A stretch of 7,971 bases of DNA from an uncultured Pseudorhodobacter sp. GTDB lineage: Bacteria; Pseudomonadota; Alphaproteobacteria; Rhodobacterales; Rhodobacteraceae. The number at the start of each line of letters is the position of its first letter. The first letter of the stretch is position 1. Below are positions 1-6,383 of this stretch, in pieces. The stretch is taken from NCBI GenBank assembly GCA_937910975.1, contig CALEMZ010000464.1, positions 1-7,971 on the forward strand, read 5' to 3'. Position numbers and translations under genes: made by a program. The notes beneath the pieces were generated by a model. The model was not told the DNA's origin, searched no databases, and saw only the letters and a list, made by a program, of their open reading frames with translations.

Positions 1-525
1 AGCCATACGGTGCTATTAGGCCAGTGCCGCGACTTTCTGAAAACCCACGCCATAACCGCTGTCACCGGGGCTGATACCGCAGGCTCCGCCAAGGCGGTGG
101 CCGAAAAGGACGATCCATCCTTGGGTGCGCTGGCCTCGGAACTGGCGGGCGAGATTTATGGCCTCGATGTGCTGGCCCGGAGAATTGAAGACCAGTCCAA
201 CAACACAACACGCTTTTTGGTGATGTCACGACAGGCCGATCTTACCCGCCGATCAGACCATATGATGACAACCTTCACCTTCCGTGTGCGCAACATCCCC
301 GCCGCGCTTTACAAAGCCATGGGCGGCTTTGCGACCAATGGCGTTAACATGACCAAGCTGGAAAGCTATATGGTCGGCGGCTCCTTCACCGCGACCGAAT
401 TTTACGCCGATATCGAAGGCCACCCCGAGGACGCCAACGTCAAACTGGCGCTGGAGGAGTTGAGCTATTTCACCTCACAAATGTCGATCCTTGGCGTCTA
501 TCCCGCGGATCCCCAGCGCGCCTGA
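1..525 (+). CDS. pheA: Prephenate dehydratase, C-terminal part (5' end outside window)
   Basis: Converts prephenate to phenylpyruvate, the committed cytosolic step of phenylalanine synthesis. The frame is open from base 1, so the visible 174 residues are the C-terminal part of a protein usually near 280 residues; the GTG at base 10 is an internal valine, not a start. Visible residues 1-75 are the end of the catalytic domain: the SHT...LGQCR segment, DTAGSAKAV, and the TRF motif (residues 70-72) in NNTTRFLV, which is the catalytic Thr-Arg-Phe signature of the family. Residues about 91-167 form an ACT regulatory domain beginning TFTFRVRNIPAALY and containing ESYMVGGSF (121-129), the counterpart of the ESRP phenylalanine-binding motif in E. 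coli PheA. There is no chorismate mutase domain in the visible part, but one would lie upstream. Feedback inhibition by phenylalanine is expected from the family. It converges on the SRPBCC gene, and I see no obvious terminator after it. Confidence 0.95.
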   Translation, partial: SHTVLLGQCRDFLKTHAITAVTGADTAGSAKAVAEKDDPSLGALASELAGEIYGLDVLARRIEDQSNNTTRFLVMSRQADLTRRSDHMMTTFTFRVRNIPAALYKAMGGFATNGVNMTKLESYMVGGSFTATEFYADIEGHPEDANVKLALEELSYFTSQMSILGVYPADPQRA

Positions 526-671
526 AGCATTTCCCGCTTTTGTTGCGGTAAAACATCACATTCCATCGTTCGAGCCTGTTGCGCGAGAGGCCGCAAAAAC
601 CGTTTCCGCATGAGCAAGAAAAGCATCCGCTACCTTAGAGCATTTCCATTAACTGTGAATCAGTATTCGCC
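526..671. other. Convergent intergenic spacer with a repeated 9-mer
   Basis: 146 noncoding bases between the stops of pheA (+) and the SRPBCC gene (-). The 9-mer AGCATTTCC occurs at 526-534 and again at 639-647, and a GANTC site (GAATC, possible CcrM methylation site) lies at 657-661. There is no GC-rich hairpin followed by a T run on either strand, so I cannot name a terminator. A short inverted pair TTGCGG/CCGCAA is present but too small and too distant to be convincing. The second 9-mer and the AT-rich sequence after it resemble the dispersed short elements found downstream of genes in alphaproteobacteria, which is a suspicion only. Confidence 0.4.
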
Positions 672-1145
672 CTAAGATTTGGACTTTGCACGGTAACGGT
701 CTTCGATATCCGCGCCCAGCTGCGACAGACGCAGGGCAAAGCGGCGCATCACCTTGGCCTTGGCCAAACGCAAGGACTGGAAGAACAGACGCGCGGCCAA
801 TGTGCGGGGCTTCAGCTCCATCGTAGCCACCACACGGGTCCGGCGCGGCCCCATTTCGGCCAGTTCGATATTTAGCACGCCTTCGGCAGGTCGGCCGGTA
901 AATTCAAAGTTCAAACGTTGCTCAGGTTCAAGGTCAAGCAACTTGATATCCAACTTGCGGTCCTTGCCACGATACGTGAAGCCAACCCTCCATGCCATTC
1001 CGGGGCCGGGTTTGCGCAGCGTGTCCAAACGATCCACCTCCGCGCCGCGCCGCATCGCCGCGCGTTCCCATGCCTCAAAATCAGCCATGACCTCGCTTAC
1101 GAAAGCAAGTGGGGCCTCAATATCTTCCTTAGCACTCAACTTCAT
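672..1145 (-). CDS. SRPBCC (START-like) fold protein of unknown ligand
   Basis: A 157-residue soluble protein. The pattern fits the SRPBCC helix-grip fold: an N-terminal strand (MKLSAKEDIEAPLAFVSEVM, residues 1-20) that runs into the first helix with a DFEAWERAA segment, then a string of amphipathic beta strands (GMAWRVGFTYRG, LDIKLLDLEP, RLNFEFTGRP, LNIELAEM, RTRVVATMELKP) and a long C-terminal basic helix (about 118-145) that would close the hydrophobic cavity. Members bind lipids or other hydrophobic molecules or act as cyclases, but no ligand can be read from this sequence. There is no signal peptide or membrane segment. The ATG start is supported by GAGGAA (1151-1156) five bases upstream. 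It lies 133 bases downstream of nudC on the same strand, so it may be a separate unit with its own promoter. The family call is moderate; the specific function is unknown. Confidence 0.75.
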   Translation of the reverse strand: MKLSAKEDIEAPLAFVSEVMADFEAWERAAMRRGAEVDRLDTLRKPGPGMAWRVGFTYRGKDRKLDIKLLDLEPEQRLNFEFTGRPAEGVLNIELAEMGPRRTRVVATMELKPRTLAARLFFQSLRLAKAKVMRRFALRLSQLGADIEDRYRAKSKS

Positions 1146-1208
1146 GCATGTTCCTCATATCTGCCGCCGAAAACCGCGACATTTACCTCTTGGTGGGCTG
1201 GTGTCGGG

Positions 1209-1217
1209 GTTATACCA
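1209..1217 (-). promoter_or_regulatory. Possible extended -10 promoter for the SRPBCC gene
   Basis: Read on the minus strand, TGGTATAAC matches the extended -10 form (TGn followed by a TATAAT-like hexamer, five of six matches). It would start transcription near 1202, about 57 bases before the SRPBCC start codon. No good -35 hexamer is present at 16-18 bases, as is common for extended -10 promoters. The remaining bases of the 1146-1278 gap show no hairpin terminator for nudC, so read-through from nudC is equally possible. Confidence 0.3.
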
Positions 1218-1278
1218 ATTCTCCTAGCCGCAGTATGACCTTATTTTGGGTACTTTGATCCGCACGGTAGAACTGGCC

Positions 1279-2235
1279 TCATTCCAAACAATCCGCAAGC
1301 CAATTGGCGATAAGATGGTAAGCAATCGCGCCTTTTCGGGCCGGGCGCATTGTGGCATGCTCGCCCGTCATCACATCCAACATCTCTTCGCGCGTGACCC
1401 ATATGGCATCCTCTAACTCTTTTGGATCTATGGTAATTTCTTCCGTCAGCGCCTCGGCCACAAAGCCCATCATCAGCGACGCGGGGAAGGGCCAGGGCTG
1501 GCTGGCCACATAGCGCACGGCACCAACGGTTATCCCGGTTTCCTCCACCACCTCGCGGCGCACCGCCGCTTCAATCGTCTCCCCCGGCTCCACAAAACCC
1601 GCGAGGCAAGAATACATCCCCTCGGGCCAACCATGCGAACGGCCCATCAGCACCTTGTTACCACGCTTGACCAACATGATGACCACTGGGTCAGTACGGG
1701 GGAAATGCTGGGCCGCGCAGGCGTTGCAAGCCCGCTGCCACCCGGCATTGATCGGCACAGAGGCCGCGCCGCAAACCGCGCAGAACCGATGACTGCGATG
1801 CCAGTGCAACACGGCCTTGGCGGTGGCAACCAATTCCGCAGAGCGTGCCGATAACTGCACCATCACACCGCGCAGTTCCAAGAAAACATGCGAGTCGGGC
1901 AAACTGGGATGAAACTGGCTGGAGCTGTCAAAGAACCCAGCTTGGACGGCCTCAGCCCCGGCCTCGGGCGCCCAGTCCGAAATATCCTGCGCAAAGCGCC
2001 CGATGCCATTATCAAGGCCCAGAAACACCGGCTCCGCCCCATGAACCAACACCGGATGCCCCACGGGCACCCAGCCCAAGTCGACCCCGTCCACGATCAA
2101 CGGCTTGCCCCGCCAGATTGGCAAAACTTGCCCTCCCATTGCCAAGAGGGTCGCAATTTTCTGCGTGTCAGGCCGCAATTCGGCAGCGCGGTCCAAGGCA
2201 GATCCCGAAAAGGTCAATGTTTGCGTTGAAATCAT
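1279..2235 (-). CDS. nudC: NADH pyrophosphatase (NudC), Nudix hydrolase
   Basis: Hydrolyses NADH to NMNH and AMP; NudC family members also remove NAD caps from RNA. The chosen start gives 318 residues. An N-terminal NudC domain (about 15-130) is followed by a zinc ribbon with four cysteines, C152-AV-C155 and C170-NA-C173, and then the Nudix domain. The Nudix box at 213-235 is complete (GFVEPGE, then RE-VV-EE-TGI), giving the metal-binding glutamates. The NudC-specific SQPWPFPAS motif follows at 245-253, separating it from other Nudix enzymes. The frame runs upstream to an ATG at 2328, but the ATG at 2235 is preferred because AGGGGG (2241-2246) lies five bases ahead of it and the preceding 31 codons are unlike the family. 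The protein is cytoplasmic. It is divergent from cpdB and upstream of the SRPBCC gene on the same strand. Confidence 0.95.
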   Translation of the reverse strand: MISTQTLTFSGSALDRAAELRPDTQKIATLLAMGGQVLPIWRGKPLIVDGVDLGWVPVGHPVLVHGAEPVFLGLDNGIGRFAQDISDWAPEAGAEAVQAGFFDSSSQFHPSLPDSHVFLELRGVMVQLSARSAELVATAKAVLHWHRSHRFCAVCGAASVPINAGWQRACNACAAQHFPRTDPVVIMLVKRGNKVLMGRSHGWPEGMYSCLAGFVEPGETIEAAVRREVVEETGITVGAVRYVASQPWPFPASLMMGFVAEALTEEITIDPKELEDAIWVTREEMLDVMTGEHATMRPARKGAIAYHLIANWLADCLE

Positions 2236-2384
2236 TTCCGCCCCCTGCTTTCTTGCGTGATGCCACGCGCGCGCCTGTGTGGCAATTGGGTGTGGCAAGT
2301 CGGTACAATAGCAATGTGGTGAAAACAACTCAGAGCGGAAAAAATAAACGCAATACGTTCTTAAGATAGAATTTTTCTACGCGT
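2236..2384. promoter_or_regulatory. Divergent nudC/cpdB intergenic region with a 9-bp direct repeat
   Basis: 149 bases that must hold the start signals for both genes. GTGTGGCAA occurs exactly twice, at 2277-2285 and 2290-2298 (13-base period). A small inverted repeat GCGTG-ATGC-CACGC lies at 2255-2268, close to the nudC ribosome binding site. TACAAT at 2304-2309 (+) is a possible -10 hexamer, but no acceptable -35 lies 16-18 bases before it. The stretch 2335-2378 is AT-rich just ahead of cpdB. I could not assign a confident promoter in either direction. Confidence 0.4.
2241..2246 (-). promoter_or_regulatory. Ribosome binding site that fixes the nudC start
   Basis: AGGGGG on the minus strand sits five bases ahead of the ATG at 2235. 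The same AGGGGG-plus-five arrangement precedes the glnK GTG start, which supports this being the site in use and argues against the ATG at 2328. Confidence 0.65.
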
Positions 2385-4373
2385 TTGGTTACGATTCGGC
2401 TGGTGCGCATATTTGCACAAAGACCAACCAACAAGGCCCCTGCGCCAAACCAAGGAAACGCGTTGCTCCATCCGCACCCCTTCACGGCTTTTTCCGCCAA
2501 AACACAAGCGCATTTGCGGATAATGCAAACGACAGACCTGCATGCCCACATTTTTCCTTACGATTATTACAATGACCACCCGATTGACAGCGTGGGCCTT
2601 GCCCGCACAGCCTCGCTCATCGCTGAGATCCGCGCCGAGATGGCCAACAGTATCTTGCTCGATAATGGTGACTTCCTGCAAGGCAGCGTCATGGGCGACT
2701 ACATCGCCTACGACCGCGGCCTGAAAGATGGCGACCTGCACCCGGTCATCGCCGCGATGAACACGCTCGGTTATGACGCGGCCACGCTTGGAAATCATGA
2801 ATTCAACTACGGCATCCCCTTTTTGATGGCCGCCTTGGGCAGAAGCAAATTCCCCTTTGTCAGCGCCAATGCTCTGGTCAAACGCGGAGTCGATGCGCGC
2901 AAGGATAAAAGACTTATACCGCCCTATGTGCTGCTGGACCGCCACCTCCGGGATGCACAGGGCAAAACGCACCCCATCCGCATTGGCATCCTTGGGCTTT
3001 TGCCGCCACAGATCATGACTTGGGATGAGACACTTCTTAGCGGCAAACTATACACCCGCGACATGGTAGAAACCGCCGAGCAGTTGATCCCCGAAATGAA
3101 AGAGGCCGGGGCCGATATCATCGTCGCCCTTGCCCATACAGGGATAGGAGAGGCACAGCGCCGCGACGGCATGGAAAACGCGGCAATCCCTTTGGCCCGG
3201 CTGAGGGGGCTTGACGCGCTGATCACGGGCCACACGCATCAGGTCTTCCCCTCGCCGCAATTCGCCCAAACGCCCGAGGTGGACCTATCGGCAGGCACCA
3301 TCGCCGGGAAGCCAGCAGTGATGGCCGGGCCCTGGGGCTCGCACCTCGGATTGATCGATCTGTTGTTGGATCGGGACGGAGGCACTTGGAAAGTTGTCGC
3401 AACAAGATCCGAAGCGCGGCCCATTTGCCTGCATGGCGACCTGGGGGGGCATATTCCTCTCGTTAAATCGGACCCGCGTGTGCTCCGGACTGTCCAAAAA
3501 AGCCATGACGCCACGCTGGAGTATATGCGCAGCCCGGTGGGCAAGACCCTGAGGCACCTGCACAGCTATTTCGCAAGGGTGGCGGATTGCCCCAGCGTGC
3601 AGATCGTCTGTCAGGCGCAACTGTCCTATGTGGCCGAAAAGCTTGCAGGCACTCCGCTTGCCGCTCTGCCCCTGCTCTCGGCAGCCGCCCCGTTCAAGGC
3701 GGGGGGGCGCACTGGCCCGGACAACTATACCGATATCCCGGCAGGCCTGCTGTTTCAGCGTAGTGTGGCCGATCTCTACAGCTTTCCCAACACCATCTGC
3801 GCGCTGCGCCTGCGCGGCGCGGAAATCGCGGAATGGCTGGAACGCTCCGCCGCCGCTTTTAACCAGATCGTGCCGGGAGTTGCTGACCAACCGTTGATAA
3901 ACGCTGCTTTTCCGTCATATAATTTTGATGTCATCTTTGGCCTGACCTATGAGATCGACCCCTCACAGCCACCCCGATATGATACGGTCGGGGCTTTGCT
4001 TGATGCCACGGCGCGGCGCGTACGCAATTTGTGCCATCAAGGGCAACCGATCGATCCGAACGCAGAATTTGTTGTCGCAACAAACAATTACCGCGCCAGT
4101 ATGCAATCAGCCATCGCCAAATCCTTCACCGCTACGGCGGTTTTTGAGGGCTCCATGACGATCCGTACCGTTATCTTCAACCACATAGTCGGAAACGGGC
4201 CGTTGAACCTTGCAACAAAGCGAAACTGGCGGCTCATCACATTTCCTGACACCAGCTATGCTTACGAATGTTCCCCCCGTGCGATTCCCCATGCGACCGA
4301 GGTCAACGGCCTGACGCTGGAACCGTTGGCGGCAAGCTCCGGCGGTTTCATCACGTTTCGCATTTCCGGTTAG
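2385..4373 (+). CDS. cpdB: 2',3'-cyclic-nucleotide 2'-phosphodiesterase / 3'-nucleotidase
   Basis: Bifunctional enzyme that opens 2',3'-cyclic nucleotides to 3'-nucleotides and then releases phosphate, salvaging nucleosides and phosphate. The 662 residues match the usual length (about 650). The N-terminal metallophosphoesterase domain (about 43-345) carries every dimetal motif: D51-L-H53 in TTDLHAH, DNGD (93-96), GNHE (136-139), H251 in ALAHTG and GHTH (282-285). The C-terminal 5'-nucleotidase-type substrate domain (about 380-600) includes GGRTGPDNYTDI (440-451), YSFPNTICALRLRG and SYNFDVIFGLTYEID (511-525), the segment that supplies the aromatic base-stacking residue in the family. The stop at 2367 closes the frame, so the first available start is TTG at 2385; GTG at 2403 is another option. 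The ATG at 2523 is too late, since it would cut the first beta strand. No good Shine-Dalgarno is visible, and no Sec or Tat signal peptide. Two G7 runs lie inside the gene (3443-3449, 3701-3707). Confidence 0.93.
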   Translation: MVTIRLVRIFAQRPTNKAPAPNQGNALLHPHPFTAFSAKTQAHLRIMQTTDLHAHIFPYDYYNDHPIDSVGLARTASLIAEIRAEMANSILLDNGDFLQGSVMGDYIAYDRGLKDGDLHPVIAAMNTLGYDAATLGNHEFNYGIPFLMAALGRSKFPFVSANALVKRGVDARKDKRLIPPYVLLDRHLRDAQGKTHPIRIGILGLLPPQIMTWDETLLSGKLYTRDMVETAEQLIPEMKEAGADIIVALAHTGIGEAQRRDGMENAAIPLARLRGLDALITGHTHQVFPSPQFAQTPEVDLSAGTIAGKPAVMAGPWGSHLGLIDLLLDRDGGTWKVVATRSEARPICLHGDLGGHIPLVKSDPRVLRTVQKSHDATLEYMRSPVGKTLRHLHSYFARVADCPSVQIVCQAQLSYVAEKLAGTPLAALPLLSAAAPFKAGGRTGPDNYTDIPAGLLFQRSVADLYSFPNTICALRLRGAEIAEWLERSAAAFNQIVPGVADQPLINAAFPSYNFDVIFGLTYEIDPSQPPRYDTVGALLDATARRVRNLCHQGQPIDPNAEFVVATNNYRASMQSAIAKSFTATAVFEGSMTIRTVIFNHIVGNGPLNLATKRNWRLITFPDTSYAYECSPRAIPHATEVNGLTLEPLAASSGGFITFRISG

Positions 4374-4390
4374 CCTCCGCGTCAATTAGC

Positions 4391-4420
4391 AAAAAGCCCG
4401 GGCGCACGGCCCGGGCTTTT
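4391..4420. terminator. Bidirectional intrinsic terminator shared by cpdB and amtB
   Basis: A GCCCGGGC arm (4396-4403) pairs with an identical self-complementary arm (4409-4416) across a five-base loop. The stem is flanked by A5 on the left and T4 on the right, which extend it to about 12 base pairs and supply a U tract on both strands. It lies 17 bases after the cpdB stop and 21 bases after the amtB stop, in the centre of the convergent gap, so it can end transcription from both sides. Confidence 0.92.
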
Positions 4421-4441
4421 CCTATGATCAATTTAGTCAGA

Positions 4442-5764
4442 TTAGGCTCTGAACTCCGGGTAAGCCTCGATCCCCAATTCCGCCTTATCAAGGCCAAGTA
4501 TCTCAGCTTCTTCACTTGGACGCAGGCCCATCACCGATTTCAGCACCAACCACACCACAGCCGAGGAACTCAGCATGAAGGCGCCAACGGCGGCAAAGCC
4601 CATCAACTGCATGCCAAAATTTGCGGCCTCGGTGTAGAACGGCACCGCCATCGTACCCCAGAACCCAGCCACAAGATGGACCGGGATCGCACCAACCACA
4701 TCGTCGATCTTCATCTTGTCAAGCATCGGCACCACGATCACAGCGATCATGCCGCCGATTGCGCCAATCCACAGCGCGCCAAACAGCGAGGGGTCCAGCG
4801 GCCCTGCGGTGATGGAAACAAGGCCAGCCAGCGCACCGTTCAGCACCATGGTCAGATCAACCTTCTTGTAAACCGCCTGGGTCAGAAGCATGGCCGCAAT
4901 TGCACCTGCCGCCGCTGCCATATTGGTGTTGGCAAAGATGATTGCCACGGCATTGGCATCGGCTTCGGTCCCCAGCGCTAATTGCGAGGCCCCGTTAAAC
5001 CCGAACCAGCCCAGCCACAGAACGAACGTCCCCAATGTCGCCAGCGCAAGATTGGAGCCGGGCATCGGGTTCACACGCCCGTCCTTGCCAAACTTTCCCA
5101 ATCGCGGACCAAGGATCAGCGCGCCGGCCAGTGCCGCAAAACCGCCCGCAGCATGGACCAGCGTGGAGCCCGCGAAATCCGAGAAGCCAGCCTCCGACAG
5201 CCAGCCGCCGCCCCATTGCCATGACGCCTCGATGGGATACAGAATCCCGGTCAGCACGACCGTGAAGATCAAGAAGGGCCACAGCTTGATCCGCTCCGCC
5301 AAAGTGCCCGAAACGATAGAGGCCGTAGTGGCGCAGAACATCAACTGAAAGAAGAAATCCGACCCGACGGCATATGCCGCATCCGCTGCAATTTCCCCCT
5401 GAATCACGGCTGGCGCAAAGGCCCCGACCAAGCCCGCAATCGTCCATGCGTCGCCCGGATACATCAGTTGATAGCCGACCAACCAATACATGATCGAGGC
5501 AATCGCAAACAGCGCGATGTTCTTGGTCAATTGCATGGTCACATTCTTGGACCGCACAAGGCCGGCTTCCAGCATAGCAAAACCAGCCGCCATCCAGAAC
5601 ACCAAAAAGCCGCCGATCAAGAACAGCAAAGTGTTAAAGATAAACGCGTTATTGACGACTGGGGCCGCCTGCTCTGCGGCCTCTTGCGCCCATAGAGGCA
5701 GGGCCACCCCGGCAAAAAGTGCCGCAAGACCCGTAATTTTCATCCCAGTTTTCATGATACTCAT
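4442..5764 (-). CDS. amtB: Ammonium transporter AmtB
   Basis: Inner-membrane trimeric channel for ammonium uptake when nitrogen is scarce. The 440 residues begin with a signal peptide (MSIMKTGMKITGLAALFAG..., cleavage likely after LWA, near residue 26), followed by about eleven membrane helices. Pore residues can be seen: the twin histidines H204 (LVHAAGG) and H363 (PVHLVAG), D196 in SDFAGS, the Phe-gate residue F143 in QLMFCATTAS, and the W/GGGW segment at 182-188. The C-terminal tail GLDKAELGIEAYPEF (424-438) is the regulatory tail that couples to GlnK. The frame continues open to 5956, but that part overlaps glnK in another frame and is not coding. ATG at 5764 is used; ATG at 5755 is nearly as good. 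It lies 16 bases after the glnK stop, so the two are one operon. Confidence 0.96.
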   Translation of the reverse strand: MSIMKTGMKITGLAALFAGVALPLWAQEAAEQAAPVVNNAFIFNTLLFLIGGFLVFWMAAGFAMLEAGLVRSKNVTMQLTKNIALFAIASIMYWLVGYQLMYPGDAWTIAGLVGAFAPAVIQGEIAADAAYAVGSDFFFQLMFCATTASIVSGTLAERIKLWPFLIFTVVLTGILYPIEASWQWGGGWLSEAGFSDFAGSTLVHAAGGFAALAGALILGPRLGKFGKDGRVNPMPGSNLALATLGTFVLWLGWFGFNGASQLALGTEADANAVAIIFANTNMAAAAGAIAAMLLTQAVYKKVDLTMVLNGALAGLVSITAGPLDPSLFGALWIGAIGGMIAVIVVPMLDKMKIDDVVGAIPVHLVAGFWGTMAVPFYTEAANFGMQLMGFAAVGAFMLSSSAVVWLVLKSVMGLRPSEEAEILGLDKAELGIEAYPEFRA

Positions 5765-5775
5765 GTCCTTCCCCC
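5765..5775 (-). promoter_or_regulatory. amtB ribosome binding site within the glnK-amtB junction
   Basis: GGGGGAAGGAC on the minus strand fills most of the 16-base gap. GGGGG (5771-5775) sits six bases ahead of the ATG at 5764, whereas AAGGA (5766-5770) is only one base from that ATG but ten bases from the ATG at 5755. The spacing therefore does not settle between the two starts, which differ by three residues. Confidence 0.55.
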
Positions 5776-5780
5776 GCGGC

Positions 5781-6119
5781 TTAAAGCGCGTCATCATTGG
5801 TTTCGCCGGTGCGCACCCGCAGAGCCTGCGCCACATCCAGCACGAAAATTTTACCATCCCCGATTTTTCCGGTTTTCGCGGTTGCAGCGATGGTTTCCAC
5901 CGCCGCTTCGGCCAGCGCATCCGGCACCACAATCTCCAGCCGCATCTTGGGCACAAAATTCACCGCATACTCCGCGCCACGATAAATCTCGGTATGGCCG
6001 GATTGTGACCCGAAGCCTTTGATTTCAGTCACCATCATACCTCTCACGCCCATGGAGGTGAGCGCTTCGCGGACCTCCTCCAGCTTGAATGGTTTTATTG
6101 CTGCAATGATCAGTTTCAC
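5781..6119 (-). CDS. glnK: Nitrogen regulatory protein P-II (GlnK)
   Basis: Small trimeric signal protein that reads ATP/ADP, 2-oxoglutarate and glutamine status and blocks AmtB when nitrogen is ample. With the GTG start at 6119 it is 112 residues, the exact family length. The T-loop (about 37-55) has the P-II signature YRGAEY (46-51) with Y51, the uridylylation site for GlnD. Q39 in GFGSQSGH is the expected Mg-ATP/2-oxoglutarate ligand. TGKIGDGKIFV (83-93, with K90) and R101/R103 form the nucleotide-binding B- and C-loop parts. The frame extends seven codons upstream to an ATG at 6140, but MKLIIAAIKPF is the canonical N-terminus and AAAGGGGG sits five bases before the GTG. Its linkage to amtB makes GlnK the better name than GlnB. 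Confidence 0.96.
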   Translation of the reverse strand: MKLIIAAIKPFKLEEVREALTSMGVRGMMVTEIKGFGSQSGHTEIYRGAEYAVNFVPKMRLEIVVPDALAEAAVETIAATAKTGKIGDGKIFVLDVAQALRVRTGETNDDAL

Positions 6120-6124
6120 GACTG

Positions 6125-6132
6125 CCCCCTTT
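6125..6132 (-). promoter_or_regulatory. Ribosome binding site that fixes the glnK GTG start
   Basis: AAAGGGGG on the minus strand lies five bases ahead of the GTG at 6119. It lies inside the codons between the upstream ATG (6140) and this GTG, which shows that the ATG is not the real start. Confidence 0.75.
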
Positions 6133-6238
6133 GCTAACACCGCCCGGCGTCTAACCCGGCTCTATGGGACACAGCAGGATTACTTTGCAGATGCAGCACA
6201 AGGAATGGCCGCTAGATTTCGGAGCAAAATCTGAAAAG

Positions 6239-6255
6239 TTGCACAATTTTTGCAC
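6239..6255. repeat. TTGCAC direct repeat, 11-base period
   Basis: TTGCAC occurs at 6239-6244 and 6250-6255, one helical turn apart, in the AT-rich centre of the glnK/penicillin-binding protein gap. TGCA-N7-TGCA also reads as a palindrome, distantly like the TGCAC...GTGCA dyad bound by NtrC, but the outer bases do not fit that consensus. The second copy may simply be the -35 hexamer of the plus-strand promoter. Confidence 0.45.
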
Positions 6256-6279
6256 TTATTTTGATGTTTGATTGATAAT
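6250..6279 (+). promoter_or_regulatory. Candidate sigma-70 promoter for the penicillin-binding protein gene
   Basis: TTGCAC (6250-6255) as -35 and GATAAT (6274-6279) as -10, separated by 18 bases. Each differs from consensus by one to two positions or more (TTGACA, TATAAT). The start would fall near 6286, giving a leader of about 98 bases. This is read by eye only. Confidence 0.45.
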
Positions 6280-6383
6280 TAGGCGTCAATCCGACCCGAG
6301 GCCTCACCCTTACCACTCCACAATTGCGCGCAAGCAGGCTATTCTGCCCCGCAACAAAGCGTGAAAACACGAAAGCGTGGCAG

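Larger units (their letters stand above)
6120..6383. other. Divergent glnK/penicillin-binding protein intergenic region
   Basis: 264 bases with no gene that I can support; this is the longest gap in the window. The middle (about 6236-6282) is strongly AT-rich. It holds a direct repeat of TTGCAC and a plausible plus-strand promoter, listed separately. For glnK on the minus strand, TTGACG (6289-6284) is a fair -35 hexamer, but no good -10 follows at 16-18 bases, and I see no sigma-54 site (TGGCAC-N5-TTGC). The glnK promoter therefore remains unassigned. Confidence 0.5.

Noticed and set aside
754..1227. 157-codon plus-strand open frame opposite the SRPBCC gene
   Set aside because: Ser/Arg-rich translation typical of an antisense frame; the minus-strand gene has the better ribosome binding site and fold pattern.
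2236..2328. N-terminal extension of nudC by 31 codons
   Set aside because: The sequence is unlike the family N-terminus, and AGGGGG sits properly before the ATG at 2235.
3285..3890. 201-codon open frame antisense to cpdB
   Set aside because: Its composition mirrors the coding strand of a clear enzyme gene, no family resemblance, no ribosome binding site.
4268..4981. 237-codon plus-strand open frame opposite amtB and across the terminator
   Set aside because: It reads through a strong terminator and lies antisense to conserved amtB; His/Arg/Gln-rich shadow frame.
5765..5956. N-terminal extension of amtB by 64 codons
   Set aside because: It overlaps glnK in another frame, is rich in Cys/Trp/Arg unlike any Amt N-terminus, and a signal peptide with a ribosome binding site begins at 5764.
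6181..6260. Sigma-54 promoter or NtrC dyad for glnK
   Set aside because: The best matches miss the GG/GC spacing of sigma-54 sites or several dyad bases, so no claim is made.
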